A DNA stretch of 64,000 nt from CAVSMC01 sp963798655 (GCA_963798655.1 CAWCUH010000007.1:423022-487021), one strand, 5' to 3'. Shown: positions 46,131 to 56,009, counted from the stretch's first letter. Notes: a model not told the origin generated them from the letters alone. Numbers and translations are program-made.

Positions 46131-49100
46131 ATGAGCTCTCCCGTTTTCGTTCACCTGCGATTGCACAGCGAGTTCTCGATCGCTGACGGCACCGTTCGCA
46201 TCGACGAAGCGGTTGCATCAGCCGTCGCCGACCGCATGCCGGCGCTTGCGCTGACCGATCTTTCGAACACGTTCGGGCTGGTGAAGTTCTACAAGGCGGC
46301 GCGCGCCGCCGGCGTGAAACCGATCGTCGGCTGCGACGTGCTGGTCACCCACGATGCCGAGCGCGACGCGCCGACGCGGCTGCTGCTGCTCGCGCAATCG
46401 CGCGACGGCTATCTGCGGCTCGCCGAGTGGCTGACGCGCGCGTACCGGACGAACCAGCACCGCGGGCGCGCGGAGCTGCGCCGCGAATGGTTTTCCGAAG
46501 GCACCGACGGGCTGATCGCGCTTTCCGGCGCGCGCGACGGCGACGTCGGCCAGGCGCTGCTGCAAGGCAACGCCCCCGGCGCACTGAAGTCGGCCCGCGA
46601 TTATGCCGCCCTCTTCCCCGGCCGCTTCTATCTCGAAGTGCAGCGTGCCGGGCACGGCGACGACGACGCGCTCGTCGCCGCGACGTGCCGCATCGCCGGC
46701 GAGGCCTCGCTCCCCGTCGTCGCAACGCATCCGGTGCAGTTCCAGCGACGCGACGATTTCCGTGCGCACGAAGCGCGCGTGTGCATCTCCGAAGGCTACG
46801 TGCTCGCCGATCCCCGGCGACCGAAGCGCTTCACGCCCGAGCAGTATTTCCGCTCGCAGCGGGAGATGGCGGACGCATTCGGCGATCTGCCGCAGGCGCT
46901 CGCGAACAGCGTCGCGATCGCCCAGCGCTGCAACGTGACGATCCCGCTCGGAAAGAACTATCTGCCCGACTTTCCCACGCCGAGCGGCGTGTCGCTCGAC
47001 GAGCACTTGCGCAGCGAAGCGGCCGCCGGGCTCGAGCGGCGGCTCGCAGCGCTTTATGGCGACGTGGCGTTGCGCGATGCGAAGCGCCCCGAATACGTCG
47101 CGCGCCTCGAGTTCGAGACGAAGACCATCGTGCAGATGGGCTTCGCCGGCTACTTCCTGATCGTCGCGGACTTCATCAACTGGGCGAAGCACAACGGCGT
47201 GCCGGTCGGACCGGGCCGCGGCTCGGGCGCCGGCTCGCTCGTCGCCTACGCGCTCGGCATCACCGATCTCGATCCGATGCGCTACGCGCTGCTGTTCGAG
47301 CGCTTCCTCAATCCGGAGCGCGTGTCGATGCCCGACTTCGACATCGACTTCTGCCAGGACGGACGCGATCGCGTGATCGACTACGTCAAGCACAAGTACG
47401 GCGCCGAATCGGTGTCGCAGATCGCGACGTTCGGCACGATGGCGGCGAAGGCCGTCGTGCGCGATGTCGGCCGCGTGCTCGACCTTCCGTACATGTTCTG
47501 CGACGGCATCGCGAAGCTCATTCCCTTCCAGCCCGGCAAGCTGATCACGCTCGCGCAGGCGCGGCAAATGGAGCCGCTGCTCGCGGAGCGTGAGAAGAAC
47601 GAGGAGGAAGTGCGCGAGCTGCTCGCGCTCGCCGGATCGCTCGAGGGCCTGACGCGAAACGTCGGCATGCACGCGGGCGGCGTGCTGATCGCACCGGGCA
47701 AGCTCACGGACTTCTGTCCGCTGTACACGCAGCCGGGCTCCGATGCGATCGTCTCGCAGTTCGACAAGGACGACGTCGAGGCGATCGGCCTCGTCAAGTT
47801 CGACTTCCTCGGCTTGACGACGCTGACGATCCTCGACTGGACGCTTCGCTATGTGCGCCGCCTCGACCCGGACGCGGCGATCACACTCGAGACGCTGCCC
47901 CTCGACGACAAGCCTGCGTACGACATCTTCAAGGCCGGCAACACGACGGCCGTGTTCCAGTTCGAATCGCGCGGCATGCGCGACCTGCTTCAGCAGGCGC
48001 CGCCGACGCGTTTCGACGACGTCGTTGCGCTCGTCGCGCTGTATCGGCCGGGTCCGATGGAGCTCATTCCCGATTACGTTGCAAGAAAGACCGGTCGCGA
48101 GCGCGTCGAGTATCTCGACCCCCGGCTCGAGCCGATCCTCGGGCCGACGTACGGCGTGATGGTGTATCAGGAACAGGTGATGCAGATCGCGCAGGTCATC
48201 GGCGGCTACACGCTCGGCAGCGCCGACCTGCTGCGTCGCGCGATGGGCAAGAAGAAAGCCGAGGAGATGGCGAAGCACCGCGACATCTTCGTCGCGGGCG
48301 CCGAGAGGAACGGCGTGCCGAAGTCGAAGGCGTCGCTGTTGTTCGACCTGATGGAGAAGTTCGCTGGCTACGGCTTCAACAAGTCGCATGCGGCGGCGTA
48401 CGCGCTCATCGCCTATCAGACCGCGTACTTCAAGGCGCATTACGCGGCCGCGTTCATGGCGGCGAACCTGTCGCTCGTCATGGACGATACCGACAAGGTA
48501 CGCCAGTTCCGCGACGACGCGCTCACGCAGGGGCTCGCCGTCCTTCCACCCGACGTCAACGCGTCGAACTACCGCTTCGAGCCGGTCGACGCGAAACGCA
48601 TCCGCTACGGCCTCGGCGGCGTCAAGGGCACCGGCGAGCAGGCGATCGAGGCGATCGTCGCCGCGCGCGACGCCGGCGGCGCATTCAAGGATCTGTTCGA
48701 TTTCTGCCGCCGTGTCGACAAGCGGGTCGTCAACCGCCGTGTGATCGAAGCACTGATCCGTGCCGGCGCGTTCGACGCGGTCGATGCGCGCCGCGCGACG
48801 CTCAACAACTCGGTCGGCGTCGCGCTTGCCGAAGCCGAGCGTGCGGAAGCGGCCGCCGCGCAGGTGTCGCTGTTCGGCGAGGAAGCGCACGCGGCGGCGA
48901 TGACGCTCGTGCCGGCGCGCGAATGGGCGGAAGCCGAACGGCTCACGCACGAGAAGGCTGCGCTCGGCTTCTACCTGTCCGGCCATCCGTATCGCAGCCA
49001 TGCGGCGGAGCTCGCGCCGCTCGTGCGAACGTCGCTCGCGAATCTCGCGCCGAGGAAGGAGGCGGTGATGATCGCCGGCATCGTCACGGCGCTGCGCGTG

Positions 49101-49562
49101 CAGTCCGGCAAGCGCGGCAAGATCGCGTTCGTCACGCTCGACGACGGCGATGCATCGGTTGAGATCGTCGTGTGGAACGAGACGTTCGACACGGCGCGCC
49201 CGCTGCTGCGCGAGGACGAGCTCGTCATCGTCGAGGCGCGCGTGTCGCCGCGGATGACCGACGACGGGCAGCAGACCGGCCTTCGCGTCGTTGCCGACGC
49301 CGTGCACGACCTCGCGTCGATTCGCCGCCGCTACGCGAAGGGCCTGCGGATCGCATGCAACGGCGGCGCGAGCGCGCAGCGGCTGCACGAGATGCTCGCG
49401 CCGTTTCGCAACGGCCAGTGTCCGATCGTCGTCGAATATCGCAACAACGGCCGCGTCGGCGAGCTCGAGCTGCCCGACGCGTGGCGCGTGACGCCGGACA
49501 ACGCGCTGATCGCGCAGCTCGCCGAGTGGCTCGCGCCGGAGAACGTTCGCGTCATGTATTGA
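46131..49562 (+). CDS. dnaE: DNA polymerase III alpha subunit
   Basis: This 1143-residue replicative polymerase is DnaE1-type by length. The N-terminal PHP domain starts LRLHSEFSIADG. The catalytic palm has GPGRGSGAGSLVAYALG and PDFDIDFCQDGRDRVIDY with two of the catalytic Asp residues. The tandem HhH segment (about 830) and the OB domain (GIVTALRVQSGKRGKIAFV) follow, with a short C-terminal tau-binding tail. It is the only polymerase gene in the window and begins 73 bases from the divergent lipoprotein gene. Confidence 0.98.
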   Translation: MSSPVFVHLRLHSEFSIADGTVRIDEAVASAVADRMPALALTDLSNTFGLVKFYKAARAAGVKPIVGCDVLVTHDAERDAPTRLLLLAQSRDGYLRLAEWLTRAYRTNQHRGRAELRREWFSEGTDGLIALSGARDGDVGQALLQGNAPGALKSARDYAALFPGRFYLEVQRAGHGDDDALVAATCRIAGEASLPVVATHPVQFQRRDDFRAHEARVCISEGYVLADPRRPKRFTPEQYFRSQREMADAFGDLPQALANSVAIAQRCNVTIPLGKNYLPDFPTPSGVSLDEHLRSEAAAGLERRLAALYGDVALRDAKRPEYVARLEFETKTIVQMGFAGYFLIVADFINWAKHNGVPVGPGRGSGAGSLVAYALGITDLDPMRYALLFERFLNPERVSMPDFDIDFCQDGRDRVIDYVKHKYGAESVSQIATFGTMAAKAVVRDVGRVLDLPYMFCDGIAKLIPFQPGKLITLAQARQMEPLLAEREKNEEEVRELLALAGSLEGLTRNVGMHAGGVLIAPGKLTDFCPLYTQPGSDAIVSQFDKDDVEAIGLVKFDFLGLTTLTILDWTLRYVRRLDPDAAITLETLPLDDKPAYDIFKAGNTTAVFQFESRGMRDLLQQAPPTRFDDVVALVALYRPGPMELIPDYVARKTGRERVEYLDPRLEPILGPTYGVMVYQEQVMQIAQVIGGYTLGSADLLRRAMGKKKAEEMAKHRDIFVAGAERNGVPKSKASLLFDLMEKFAGYGFNKSHAAAYALIAYQTAYFKAHYAAAFMAANLSLVMDDTDKVRQFRDDALTQGLAVLPPDVNASNYRFEPVDAKRIRYGLGGVKGTGEQAIEAIVAARDAGGAFKDLFDFCRRVDKRVVNRRVIEALIRAGAFDAVDARRATLNNSVGVALAEAERAEAAAAQVSLFGEEAHAAAMTLVPAREWAEAERLTHEKAALGFYLSGHPYRSHAAELAPLVRTSLANLAPRKEAVMIAGIVTALRVQSGKRGKIAFVTLDDGDASVEIVVWNETFDTARPLLREDELVIVEARVSPRMTDDGQQTGLRVVADAVHDLASIRRRYAKGLRIACNGGASAQRLHEMLAPFRNGQCPIVVEYRNNGRVGELELPDAWRVTPDNALIAQLAEWLAPENVRVMY

Positions 49563-49604
49563 CAAGCGCCGGTCGTGCGCGAATGACGGCCCCTTGCAGT
49601 GCAG

Positions 49605-50795
49605 ATGAGACGCTTCGGCACCCGCTACGCGAACCTCCTGGCGCAACCCGGCGCGCTGCGCTTCGTCGTGCTGTCGCTGCTGATGCGCATGCCCATCGGC
49701 ACGCTCGGCCTGTCGACCTTGCTGCACGTCCGCGAGCTCACGGGGTCGATCGCGTTCGCCGGCAGCGTCGTCGGCGCTCAGCTCGTGTCCGCGGCGGTGA
49801 CGGCGCCGATCCAGGGACGCATCGTCGATCGCGACGGACCGCGGCGGATGCTGATCGTGACGGGGATCGCGTCGCCGCTCGCTCTGCTGCTGATCCTCTT
49901 CGCGCGGCCGCTCGCGTTGTCGCGCGGCGCCATCGTCGCCGCTGCGATCCTCGTTGGCGCATTCGCACCGCCGGTCACGGTGCTGGTGCGCGCGCTGTGG
50001 CGGCATCGGCTCGACGACGAAGCGTTGCGGCGCACGGCGTTTGCCCTCGACGCCGTGCTGCTCGAGCTTGCGTACACGCTCGGCCCGCTCGCAGTCGCCG
50101 TCGCGGTGGCGGTCGCGTCGCCCCAGATCGCGCTGGTGCTCGCGTGGCTCTTCGTGGCGCTCGCCGTTCCGCTGCTCTTCGGATCCGGAGGGCTCGCATG
50201 GTGGAAGCGCGAGCTGTCCGGCGAGCGCCATCTGCTTGGCCCGCTGCGCGACCGCGAGCTGCTGCGCGTCTATGCGAGCGCGTTCGCGCTCACGCTCGCG
50301 TTCGGCTCGCTCGAAGTCGGCTATCAGGCCTTCGCGCGCAATGCCGGCGCCGATGCGTGGGGACCGACGCTGATCGCGATCAATTCGATCGGCAGTGCCG
50401 TCGGTGGCCTCGTGTACGGCGCGCTGCATCCGAAGCTGTCGGTCGAGCGCCCGTTGCCGCGCGTGATGGCGGTCATGGCGGTGCCGCTCGCGCTGCACGC
50501 GGTCTTCGCAACGCCATGGCTCATCGTTCCGTGGTCGTTCGCCGCCGGCATGCTGATCGCACCGGCAATGACCGCGGTGGCGCTGATCGTCGCGAAGAAC
50601 GCGCCGCCACGCTACATAACCGAAGCGTTCACATGGTCGTCGACGGCGATCATCACCGGCGTCGGCGCCGGCACGGCAATTGGCGGCGTGCTCGCCGAGC
50701 GCTTCGGCGCCACATGGAGCTTCGCGTTCACCGCGCTTTGTGCGCTGGCCGGCAGTGCGCTCGCGCTGCGGCTTCGCCTTTCGGCGCCCCGCTAG
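49605..50795 (+). CDS. MFS transporter
   Basis: This 396-residue membrane protein has about 12 hydrophobic segments with a short central loop (WWKRELSGERHLLG). GRIVDRDGPRRMLI between helices 2 and 3 is the MFS motif A. The closest layout is that of sugar-efflux or arabinose-efflux-type permeases, and the substrate is not clear. I use the ATG at 49605; a GTG at 49599 is possible. It lies 42 bases past dnaE and 34 before the deacetylase gene. Confidence 0.85.
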   Translation: MRRFGTRYANLLAQPGALRFVVLSLLMRMPIGTLGLSTLLHVRELTGSIAFAGSVVGAQLVSAAVTAPIQGRIVDRDGPRRMLIVTGIASPLALLLILFARPLALSRGAIVAAAILVGAFAPPVTVLVRALWRHRLDDEALRRTAFALDAVLLELAYTLGPLAVAVAVAVASPQIALVLAWLFVALAVPLLFGSGGLAWWKRELSGERHLLGPLRDRELLRVYASAFALTLAFGSLEVGYQAFARNAGADAWGPTLIAINSIGSAVGGLVYGALHPKLSVERPLPRVMAVMAVPLALHAVFATPWLIVPWSFAAGMLIAPAMTAVALIVAKNAPPRYITEAFTWSSTAIITGVGAGTAIGGVLAERFGATWSFAFTALCALAGSALALRLRLSAPR

Positions 50796-50829
50796 CAGAA
50801 CCGAGGCCGCGCACCGCGGTCTACCGGCC

Positions 50830-51546
50830 ATGGCTTTGCAAGACGGCACGGAGACCGCGCAGGCCGGTTACAGGCTTTTCGTGTCGCCGCACCTCGACGA
50901 CGCGGTGCTCGCCTGCGGGGAGCTGATCGCGTCATCCGAGCGGCCGGTGGTCGTCACCGTGTTCGCCGGCCGTCCGCCGACCGCCTCGCCGCTGACCCGC
51001 TGGGACGCCGATTGCGGCTTTGCGCCGGGCGACGACGTCGTCGGCGCACGCCGGGACGAGGACCGCGAGGCGCTGCGGCGCCTCGATGCGCGACCCGTGT
51101 GGCTCGATTTCCTCGACGACCAGTACGGCGTGCGTGCCAGCGAGGACGATCTCGTCGCCGCGCTCGCCGCGGCGATCGAGCGCGAGCGTGCGACGACGAT
51201 ATTCTTTCCGCTGGGCATGTTCCATGCCGATCACTTGCGCACAAGCGATGCCGTGTTGCGCGTCGCACAGCGGCAGGCCTCGCTGCGATGGCACGCGTAC
51301 GAGGATCCGCTCTACCGGCGCATCGAGGGTGCCGTCGACGCGCGCGCCGCGGAGCTCGGACGACGCGGCTTCGCGCTGCGCTCGGAGCCGATCGCCGTCG
51401 AGCGCGACGCACACACGCGAAAACGCGAGGCACTGGCATGCTATCGCTCGCAGCTTCGCGGGCTCATGTCCCGGTCAGGCTACGACGACGCGCTGCAATC
51501 GGAGAAGACGTGGCGCCTGCTGCGCCAGCCGACGAGCGCGCAGTGA
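50830..51546 (+). CDS. PIG-L/LmbE-family deacetylase
   Basis: This 238-residue zinc hydrolase has the family motif SPHLDDAVLACGE (His and Asp-Asp ligands near residue 20) and the third ligand His in FFPLGMFHADHLR. The family removes N-acetyl groups from sugars or related compounds. A GTG overlapping its stop opens what was probably a glycosyltransferase gene, now only a stub, so it may have belonged to a glycan locus that has decayed. Confidence 0.86.
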   Translation: MALQDGTETAQAGYRLFVSPHLDDAVLACGELIASSERPVVVTVFAGRPPTASPLTRWDADCGFAPGDDVVGARRDEDREALRRLDARPVWLDFLDDQYGVRASEDDLVAALAAAIERERATTIFFPLGMFHADHLRTSDAVLRVAQRQASLRWHAYEDPLYRRIEGAVDARAAELGRRGFALRSEPIAVERDAHTRKREALACYRSQLRGLMSRSGYDDALQSEKTWRLLRQPTSAQ

Positions 51547-51587
51547 CCCCGGCGCGCTTCACGTTCGTCGTCCTGACGCACCGGCGC
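51543..51587 (+). pseudogene. 5' stub of a family 2 glycosyltransferase gene
   Basis: A GTG at 51543, overlapping the deacetylase stop, opens TPARFTFVVLTHRR, the usual first beta strand of GT2 glycosyltransferases (FTFVVLTHNR-like). The similarity stops after about 15 codons, exactly where the small minus-strand gene ends. The rest of the enzyme is missing. With so little sequence the call is tentative. Confidence 0.35.
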
Positions 51588-51890
51588 CTAGCGCGGCACG
51601 CGCCCGCGCGGGGACGCCGGACGCGGCGCTGCGCGCGAGCGGCGTCGCGGCGCACGCGCCCGGGTTGCCGAGGCCTTGTTGCCGGACGAACCCTTCACAA
51701 GGCCTTTCTCGCCGCCCGCCGCGTGCGCGCCGTGCCATCGCCATGACGCGTCGCGGCCGCCCGCTTCCAGCACGTCGATCTCGTTGGCAGGATTCGCGTT
51801 ATCGGCAGAGTCGGCGAGCGGCGCCTTCGCGCCGTCCTGCGCTTCGTTTGTGCGTTCGGTCGCCATCTTCGCCTTGTTCGCACGTGCCAT
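51588..51890 (-). CDS. small basic hypothetical protein
   Basis: This 100-residue protein is preceded by GAGGAGGAG at ideal spacing before the ATG at 51890, the strongest ribosome site I see in the window. The first half is Ala/Asn/Asp-rich (NEAQDGAKAPLADSADNANP), then WRWHGAHAAGGEKG. The tail is very basic (RARAPRRRSRAAPRPASP). No family is recognised. The basic tail could reflect read-through into foreign sequence after a rearrangement at about 51588. Confidence 0.5.
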   Translation of the reverse strand: MARANKAKMATERTNEAQDGAKAPLADSADNANPANEIDVLEAGGRDASWRWHGAHAAGGEKGLVKGSSGNKASATRARAPRRRSRAAPRPASPRGRVPR

Positions 51891-52110
51891 GGCTCCTCCT
51901 CGATGCAGTCGGTTGTTCCTCTTCCTGCAAGACGCGTTCCGCAGCGAAAGGAGTGCGCGAGGCCGTTGCGGACGTGTGAACGCGTCCACCGGCGCGCCGC
52001 CCGCGTACATTTGCGCGCGCATTGTGCAATATATGCAACTCGCGACGTCACGCGACGCGCCGGCGCGGCGGACGTTTCATCGCGCCGGTCGCCGGCGACT
52101 TTGATCGAGG

Positions 52111-53685
52111 TCACGCGCGCTCGGTGGTCGCGGCGACGGCGTCCCGCAACTCGCGCTTGAGCACCTTGCCGGCGCTGTTCTTCGGCAGCTCGGCGACGAA
52201 CACATAGACGCGCGGGCGCTTGAAGCGCGCGATCCGTTCGAGGCAGCACGCATCGAGCTCGCGCTCGAGCCCGGTGCGCCGCTCGGCATCGTCCACCGGC
52301 GTTCGCGCGACGACGCATGCGACGACCTCCTCGCCCCAGTCGGGATGCGCCCGACCGACGACGGCGACCTCGGCGACGGCGTCGTGGGCGAGCAGTGCCT
52401 CCTCGACTTCGCGCGGATAGATGTTCGACCCACCGCTGATGATCAGGTCCTTCGAGCGGTCCTTCAGTGTGAGGAATCCGTCAACGTCGAGCGAGCCGAC
52501 GTCGCCGGTGTGCAACCAGCCGTTCGCGAGCGTCTTCGCGGTCGCCTCGCGGCTGTTCCAGTAGCCGCGCATCACCGTCGGACCGCGGACGAGCACTTCG
52601 CCGAGCTCGCCGGTCGCGACGCTTGCATCGTCGCGCCCACCGATGCGTACGTCGATGCCGGTCTGCGCGATGCCGACCGACCCGATGCGCGCGTCGTCGC
52701 CACGCGCGATCGCATCGGCGACGAGCGCGCGGTCCATCGCGGTGATCGTCATCGGCGATTCGCCTTGCCCGTAGATCTGCGCGAGCCGTGGACCGAGCGC
52801 GGCGAACGCCGCCTTGCAATCGGCGACGTACATCGGTCCGCCGCCGTAGACGATGCTCTTCAGCCGATCGAGCCGCGCATGCGCGAGCGCCGGCGACTCG
52901 ACCAGTCGCTTGACCATCGTCGGCGCCGCAAAAAAGCACGCGCGGTCCCAGGCGGCGATCAGGTCGACGATTTCCACCGCGTCGAAGCCGCCCGATTCCG
53001 GCACGACGCTCACCGCGCCGCGCGCGACATGCGGCACGAGATAGAGACCCGAGCCGTGCGACATCGGCGCCGGATGCAGCAGCGCGTCACCGGGCGCGAT
53101 CGCTTCGACGTCGGCTAGAAAGCATTGCGCCATCGCGCGCAGGTTGGCGTGCGTGATGACGACGCCCTTCGGCCGCCCCGTCGTTCCGCTGGTGTAGAAG
53201 AGCCAGGCCGCATCGTCGTCGGCGCACGCGGCGGGTTCGGCCAAGGGATCGCTGCGTGCGAGGTTCTCGTAGCCGTCGCTGCCGAGGCGGATCACGCGCG
53301 GCGCGTCGGCATTGCTTTGCGTCGATGCGAGCGCGCTCTGCCACGACGCGTCGACGAGTGCGCAGCGCGCCCCGCTGTCTTCGAGCACGTACGCGACTTC
53401 GGCGGGGTGGAGCTTGGCGTTGACCGGCACGGCGACGAGCCCGGCCCACCAGCACGCGAACAACGCTTCGACGTACTGCGGCACGTTGCGCGCCACGATC
53501 GCGACGCGATCGCCGGAAGCGAGTCCGACGTCCGCCACACCGCGGCCGATTCGCGCGGCTCGCGCCGCGAGCGACGCGTAATCCTGCAGCACCCGCCTGC
53601 CGACCGCGACCGCCGGCAATCGCGGCCATGCGCGCGCCGTGCGCGCGAGCAGCCACGCGAGATTGCGGCTTGCCGCGCGCTCCAT
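52111..53685 (-). CDS. AMP-dependent acyl-CoA synthetase/ligase
   Basis: This 524-residue ANL-superfamily enzyme activates a carboxylic acid through an acyl-adenylate. It has the P-loop LFYTSGTTGRPKGV, QIYGQGE in the A5 position, GWLHTGDVGSLDVDGF and the C-terminal Lys in PKNSAGKVLKREL. The chain or ring substrate is unknown; long-chain, benzoate and cinnamate ligases share this outline. The SDR gene 31 bases upstream is on the same strand, suggesting a small degradation operon. Confidence 0.9.
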   Translation of the reverse strand: MERAASRNLAWLLARTARAWPRLPAVAVGRRVLQDYASLAARAARIGRGVADVGLASGDRVAIVARNVPQYVEALFACWWAGLVAVPVNAKLHPAEVAYVLEDSGARCALVDASWQSALASTQSNADAPRVIRLGSDGYENLARSDPLAEPAACADDDAAWLFYTSGTTGRPKGVVITHANLRAMAQCFLADVEAIAPGDALLHPAPMSHGSGLYLVPHVARGAVSVVPESGGFDAVEIVDLIAAWDRACFFAAPTMVKRLVESPALAHARLDRLKSIVYGGGPMYVADCKAAFAALGPRLAQIYGQGESPMTITAMDRALVADAIARGDDARIGSVGIAQTGIDVRIGGRDDASVATGELGEVLVRGPTVMRGYWNSREATAKTLANGWLHTGDVGSLDVDGFLTLKDRSKDLIISGGSNIYPREVEEALLAHDAVAEVAVVGRAHPDWGEEVVACVVARTPVDDAERRTGLERELDACCLERIARFKRPRVYVFVAELPKNSAGKVLKRELRDAVAATTERA

Positions 53686-53716
53686 CCGCGACCAGGGATC
53701 GTTACGGCAACCGGCT

Positions 53717-54463
53717 CTAGTACGTCGCGCGTCCGCCCGAAAGATCGAACACGGCGCCAGTCGAGAACGAGCAGTCCTCGCTCGCGAGCCAGCCGACGAG
53801 CGACGCGACCTCGTCGACGGTGCCGAAGCGCCCCATCGGGATCTTCGAAAGCATGAAATCGATGTGCTGCTGCGTTATCTGGTCGAAGATCGCCGTGCGA
53901 ACGGCGGCGGGGGTGACGCAGTTGACGCGGATGCCGGTCTTCGCGAGCTCCTTGCCAAGCGACTTCGTGAGCCCGATCACCGCCGCCTTCGACGCACTGT
54001 ACGCAGACGCGGTCGGATTGCCCTCCTTGCCGGCGATCGACGCGATGTTGACGATGCGGCCGTAATCGCGCTTCTGCATGATCGGCACGATCGCGCGGTT
54101 GCAATAGAACAGGCCGTTCACGTTGATGTCGAAAACGCGCTTCCATTCGGCGATCGGGTAATCGGCGACCGTCGCGTTCGCACCGGCAACGCCGGCCGAG
54201 CAGACGAGCGCGTCGACGCGGCCGCATGACCTTTCGGCTGCAGCGGCCGCCGATGACACGGCATCGGCGTCGATGATGTCGACGACTTCCGTGCTGCACG
54301 CCGACCCGAGCGCTGCGCGCGCGGTGGCGAGCGCTTCGGCGTCGCGGTCCCACAGCACGACACGGCCGCCGTCGTGGATGACGCGCCGCGCCACGGCAAG
54401 TCCGATGCCGGCCGCGCCGCCGGTGACGACGGCAACGCGATCCGTGAAATCGAGCCGATTCAT
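53717..54463 (-). CDS. SDR-family oxidoreductase, FabG-like
   Basis: This 248-residue classical SDR has TGGAAGIG at residue 14, the NAG-like CSAGVAG (Cys replacing the first Asn), Ser in NIASIAGK and the YSASK catalytic pair. The Asp at the end of beta-2 (VLWDRD) suggests NAD. Paired with the acyl-CoA ligase gene, it may oxidise a 3-hydroxyacyl-CoA-type intermediate, which is inference. Confidence 0.88.
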   Translation of the reverse strand: MNRLDFTDRVAVVTGGAAGIGLAVARRVIHDGGRVVLWDRDAEALATARAALGSACSTEVVDIIDADAVSSAAAAAERSCGRVDALVCSAGVAGANATVADYPIAEWKRVFDINVNGLFYCNRAIVPIMQKRDYGRIVNIASIAGKEGNPTASAYSASKAAVIGLTKSLGKELAKTGIRVNCVTPAAVRTAIFDQITQQHIDFMLSKIPMGRFGTVDEVASLVGWLASEDCSFSTGAVFDLSGGRATY

Positions 54464-54662
54464 GATTTTTTCGTCCGTTCGCTAGTCGGGAAGTCGACAT
54501 GTTAGCAGTCGGCCGCGCGCAATTTCTGCCTTGCCCGCCGTAATTACTTCCGCACCGGAGGCCACGGTTGGCGGCGCACCGGCGCATGCGGCCTCCACAC
54601 TGAACATGGCACCGCGCTTGCTTGCCCATACCGTCGTCATTCCAACCCGGAGGAACGCCACC

Positions 54663-54851
54663 ATGGCTGACGACACGATGCAACGCGGCACGCGCGATCG
54701 CGCGCGGATCAACATGGATCAGGACTACGAAGTCCGTGATGCGATGAAGGCGTTCGGCGTTACCCGCGAGCAGCTCGAAGCGGCGGTGCGCAAGGTCGGC
54801 AACATGCGCGCCGACGTCGAAGCGGAGCTTCACCGCTCGCACGGCCGGTGA
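54663..54851 (+). CDS. DUF3606 small protein
   Basis: This 62-residue protein matches the DUF3606 pattern: RINMDQDYEVRDAMKAFGVTREQL followed by AVRKVGN in outline. Its function is unknown, and the helix-turn-helix-like pattern is suggestive only. GGAGGAACGCC precedes the ATG. Its stop overlaps the start of the HAD phosphatase gene by four bases (GTGA). Confidence 0.85.
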   Translation: MADDTMQRGTRDRARINMDQDYEVRDAMKAFGVTREQLEAAVRKVGNMRADVEAELHRSHGR

Positions 54852-55816
54852 GGCCGGGCGCGCCGCCGGCGAGCGCGCTGCCGGCCGGCGTGCGCGACGC
54901 GCTGCAGCGCTTCGTCGCGCGATCGCGCTTTGCGACGCACGGCGGCGTCGTCACCGATCTCGACGGCACCGCCGTGCACAAGGTCGACGAGCGCACGATC
55001 ATCGCGTCGGCCGTCGAGCAGGGATTGATGTCGCTCGCCGGGCGCGGGCGGCCGGTCGTCATCAATTCGCTGCGCTTCCCGCTGTCGATCATCCATGCGT
55101 TTGGACGAGACTGGTATCGGGTGACGGGCGCCCCGATACCGACGGTCGCGCTCAACGGCAGCCTCGTCGGACGCCTCGTCGCCGATCGCTCGGACACGCT
55201 CGCGTTCGACGAGATCGAAGCGTTCCCGGTGGGCGCCGACGACATCGACGAGTTGCTCGATGGCGTGCGCGGCCTGGTCGACGCAGCCGTCGATGAAATC
55301 GTGCTGCTCTACTACCCGCGCGACTGGACGAAGGGCGAGATCGCGTGGACGCCGTCTGCCGAGCGCGTCGCCGCCGTTGCGCAGAAGTATGTGAGCGCGA
55401 GCGAGGTCGTCGCGAGCCCGGTCGAGGCGTTATCGCAGCGGCTGCACGCGGCCGACGTGTGCATGATGTCGCTGCAGGTCGACGTGCCCGGCGATCGTCG
55501 GCTCGCCTTCCAGCACACGAAGCGCGGCAGCTTCGTTACGAGAGCCGGCGTCGACAAGCTCTTCGGCGCGCGCGCGATCGCACGCCACGTCGCCATCGAT
55601 CTCGGCGACAGCATCGGCGCCGGCGACGCCGAGCTCGACACGTTTCTCTGCGCAGTCGGCATGGCGATCGTCGTGGGAAACGCCGAGCTCCACTTCAAGG
55701 GCGCGATCGAGACAGTGCGGCTGTCCGACGCGCTCGCACTCGGCGCGCTGCTGGGCGAGCTGGGCTTGCTTATCGACGCTCCGGCGACGCCGCGCGCGGC
55801 CGGCGGCGCGCCGTAG
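54848..55816 (+). CDS. HAD-superfamily hydrolase (Cof/IIB type)
   Basis: This 322-residue phosphatase-like protein has HAD motif I VVTDLDGTAVHKVD near residue 36, motif II in VVINSLRFP, a C2-type cap (about 110-230) and motif III/IV around DLGDSIGAGDAEL. Members dephosphorylate sugar or nucleotide phosphates, and the substrate is not predictable. A GTG start overlaps the DUF3606 stop, so the two are coupled. Its 3' end overlaps the convergent small gene by 47 bases. Confidence 0.83.
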   Translation: MRPGAPPASALPAGVRDALQRFVARSRFATHGGVVTDLDGTAVHKVDERTIIASAVEQGLMSLAGRGRPVVINSLRFPLSIIHAFGRDWYRVTGAPIPTVALNGSLVGRLVADRSDTLAFDEIEAFPVGADDIDELLDGVRGLVDAAVDEIVLLYYPRDWTKGEIAWTPSAERVAAVAQKYVSASEVVASPVEALSQRLHAADVCMMSLQVDVPGDRRLAFQHTKRGSFVTRAGVDKLFGARAIARHVAIDLGDSIGAGDAELDTFLCAVGMAIVVGNAELHFKGAIETVRLSDALALGALLGELGLLIDAPATPRAAGGAP

Positions 55817-56009
55817 CGGTCGCGATCGACGCGTTGAGCGCGGTCGCGAGCGCCGCTTCGCCGTTGACGAACGCGTCCCACGCGAGCTGATAGCCCTTCC
55901 GCTTGCCTTTCGGCACGAGCGACAGCCCCTCCGGCGTGATCGTCACGACGTACGGATCCCCGTTGATCGCGATCTCGCGCTTGAGCGTCTTGTCGAGCTT
56001 GGTCGTCAT
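55770..56009 (-). CDS. conserved small hypothetical protein
   Basis: This 79-residue protein reads TKLDKTLKREIAINGDPYVV and ITPEGLSLVPKGKRKGYQL, a compact beta-rich pattern with a basic tail. I have seen this type of small protein in betaproteobacteria but cannot name a family or role. The ATG at 56009 gives the tidy start. Its last 47 bases overlap the HAD gene on the other strand. Confidence 0.65.
   Translation of the reverse strand: MTTKLDKTLKREIAINGDPYVVTITPEGLSLVPKGKRKGYQLAWDAFVNGEAALATALNASIATATARRRPRAASPERR

Noticed and set aside
46218..50849. A 1543-codon open frame on the minus strand opposite dnaE
   Set aside because: GC-rich codons of dnaE leave the opposite frame free of stops. 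Composition is Arg-rich and without any motif, while dnaE itself is unmistakable.
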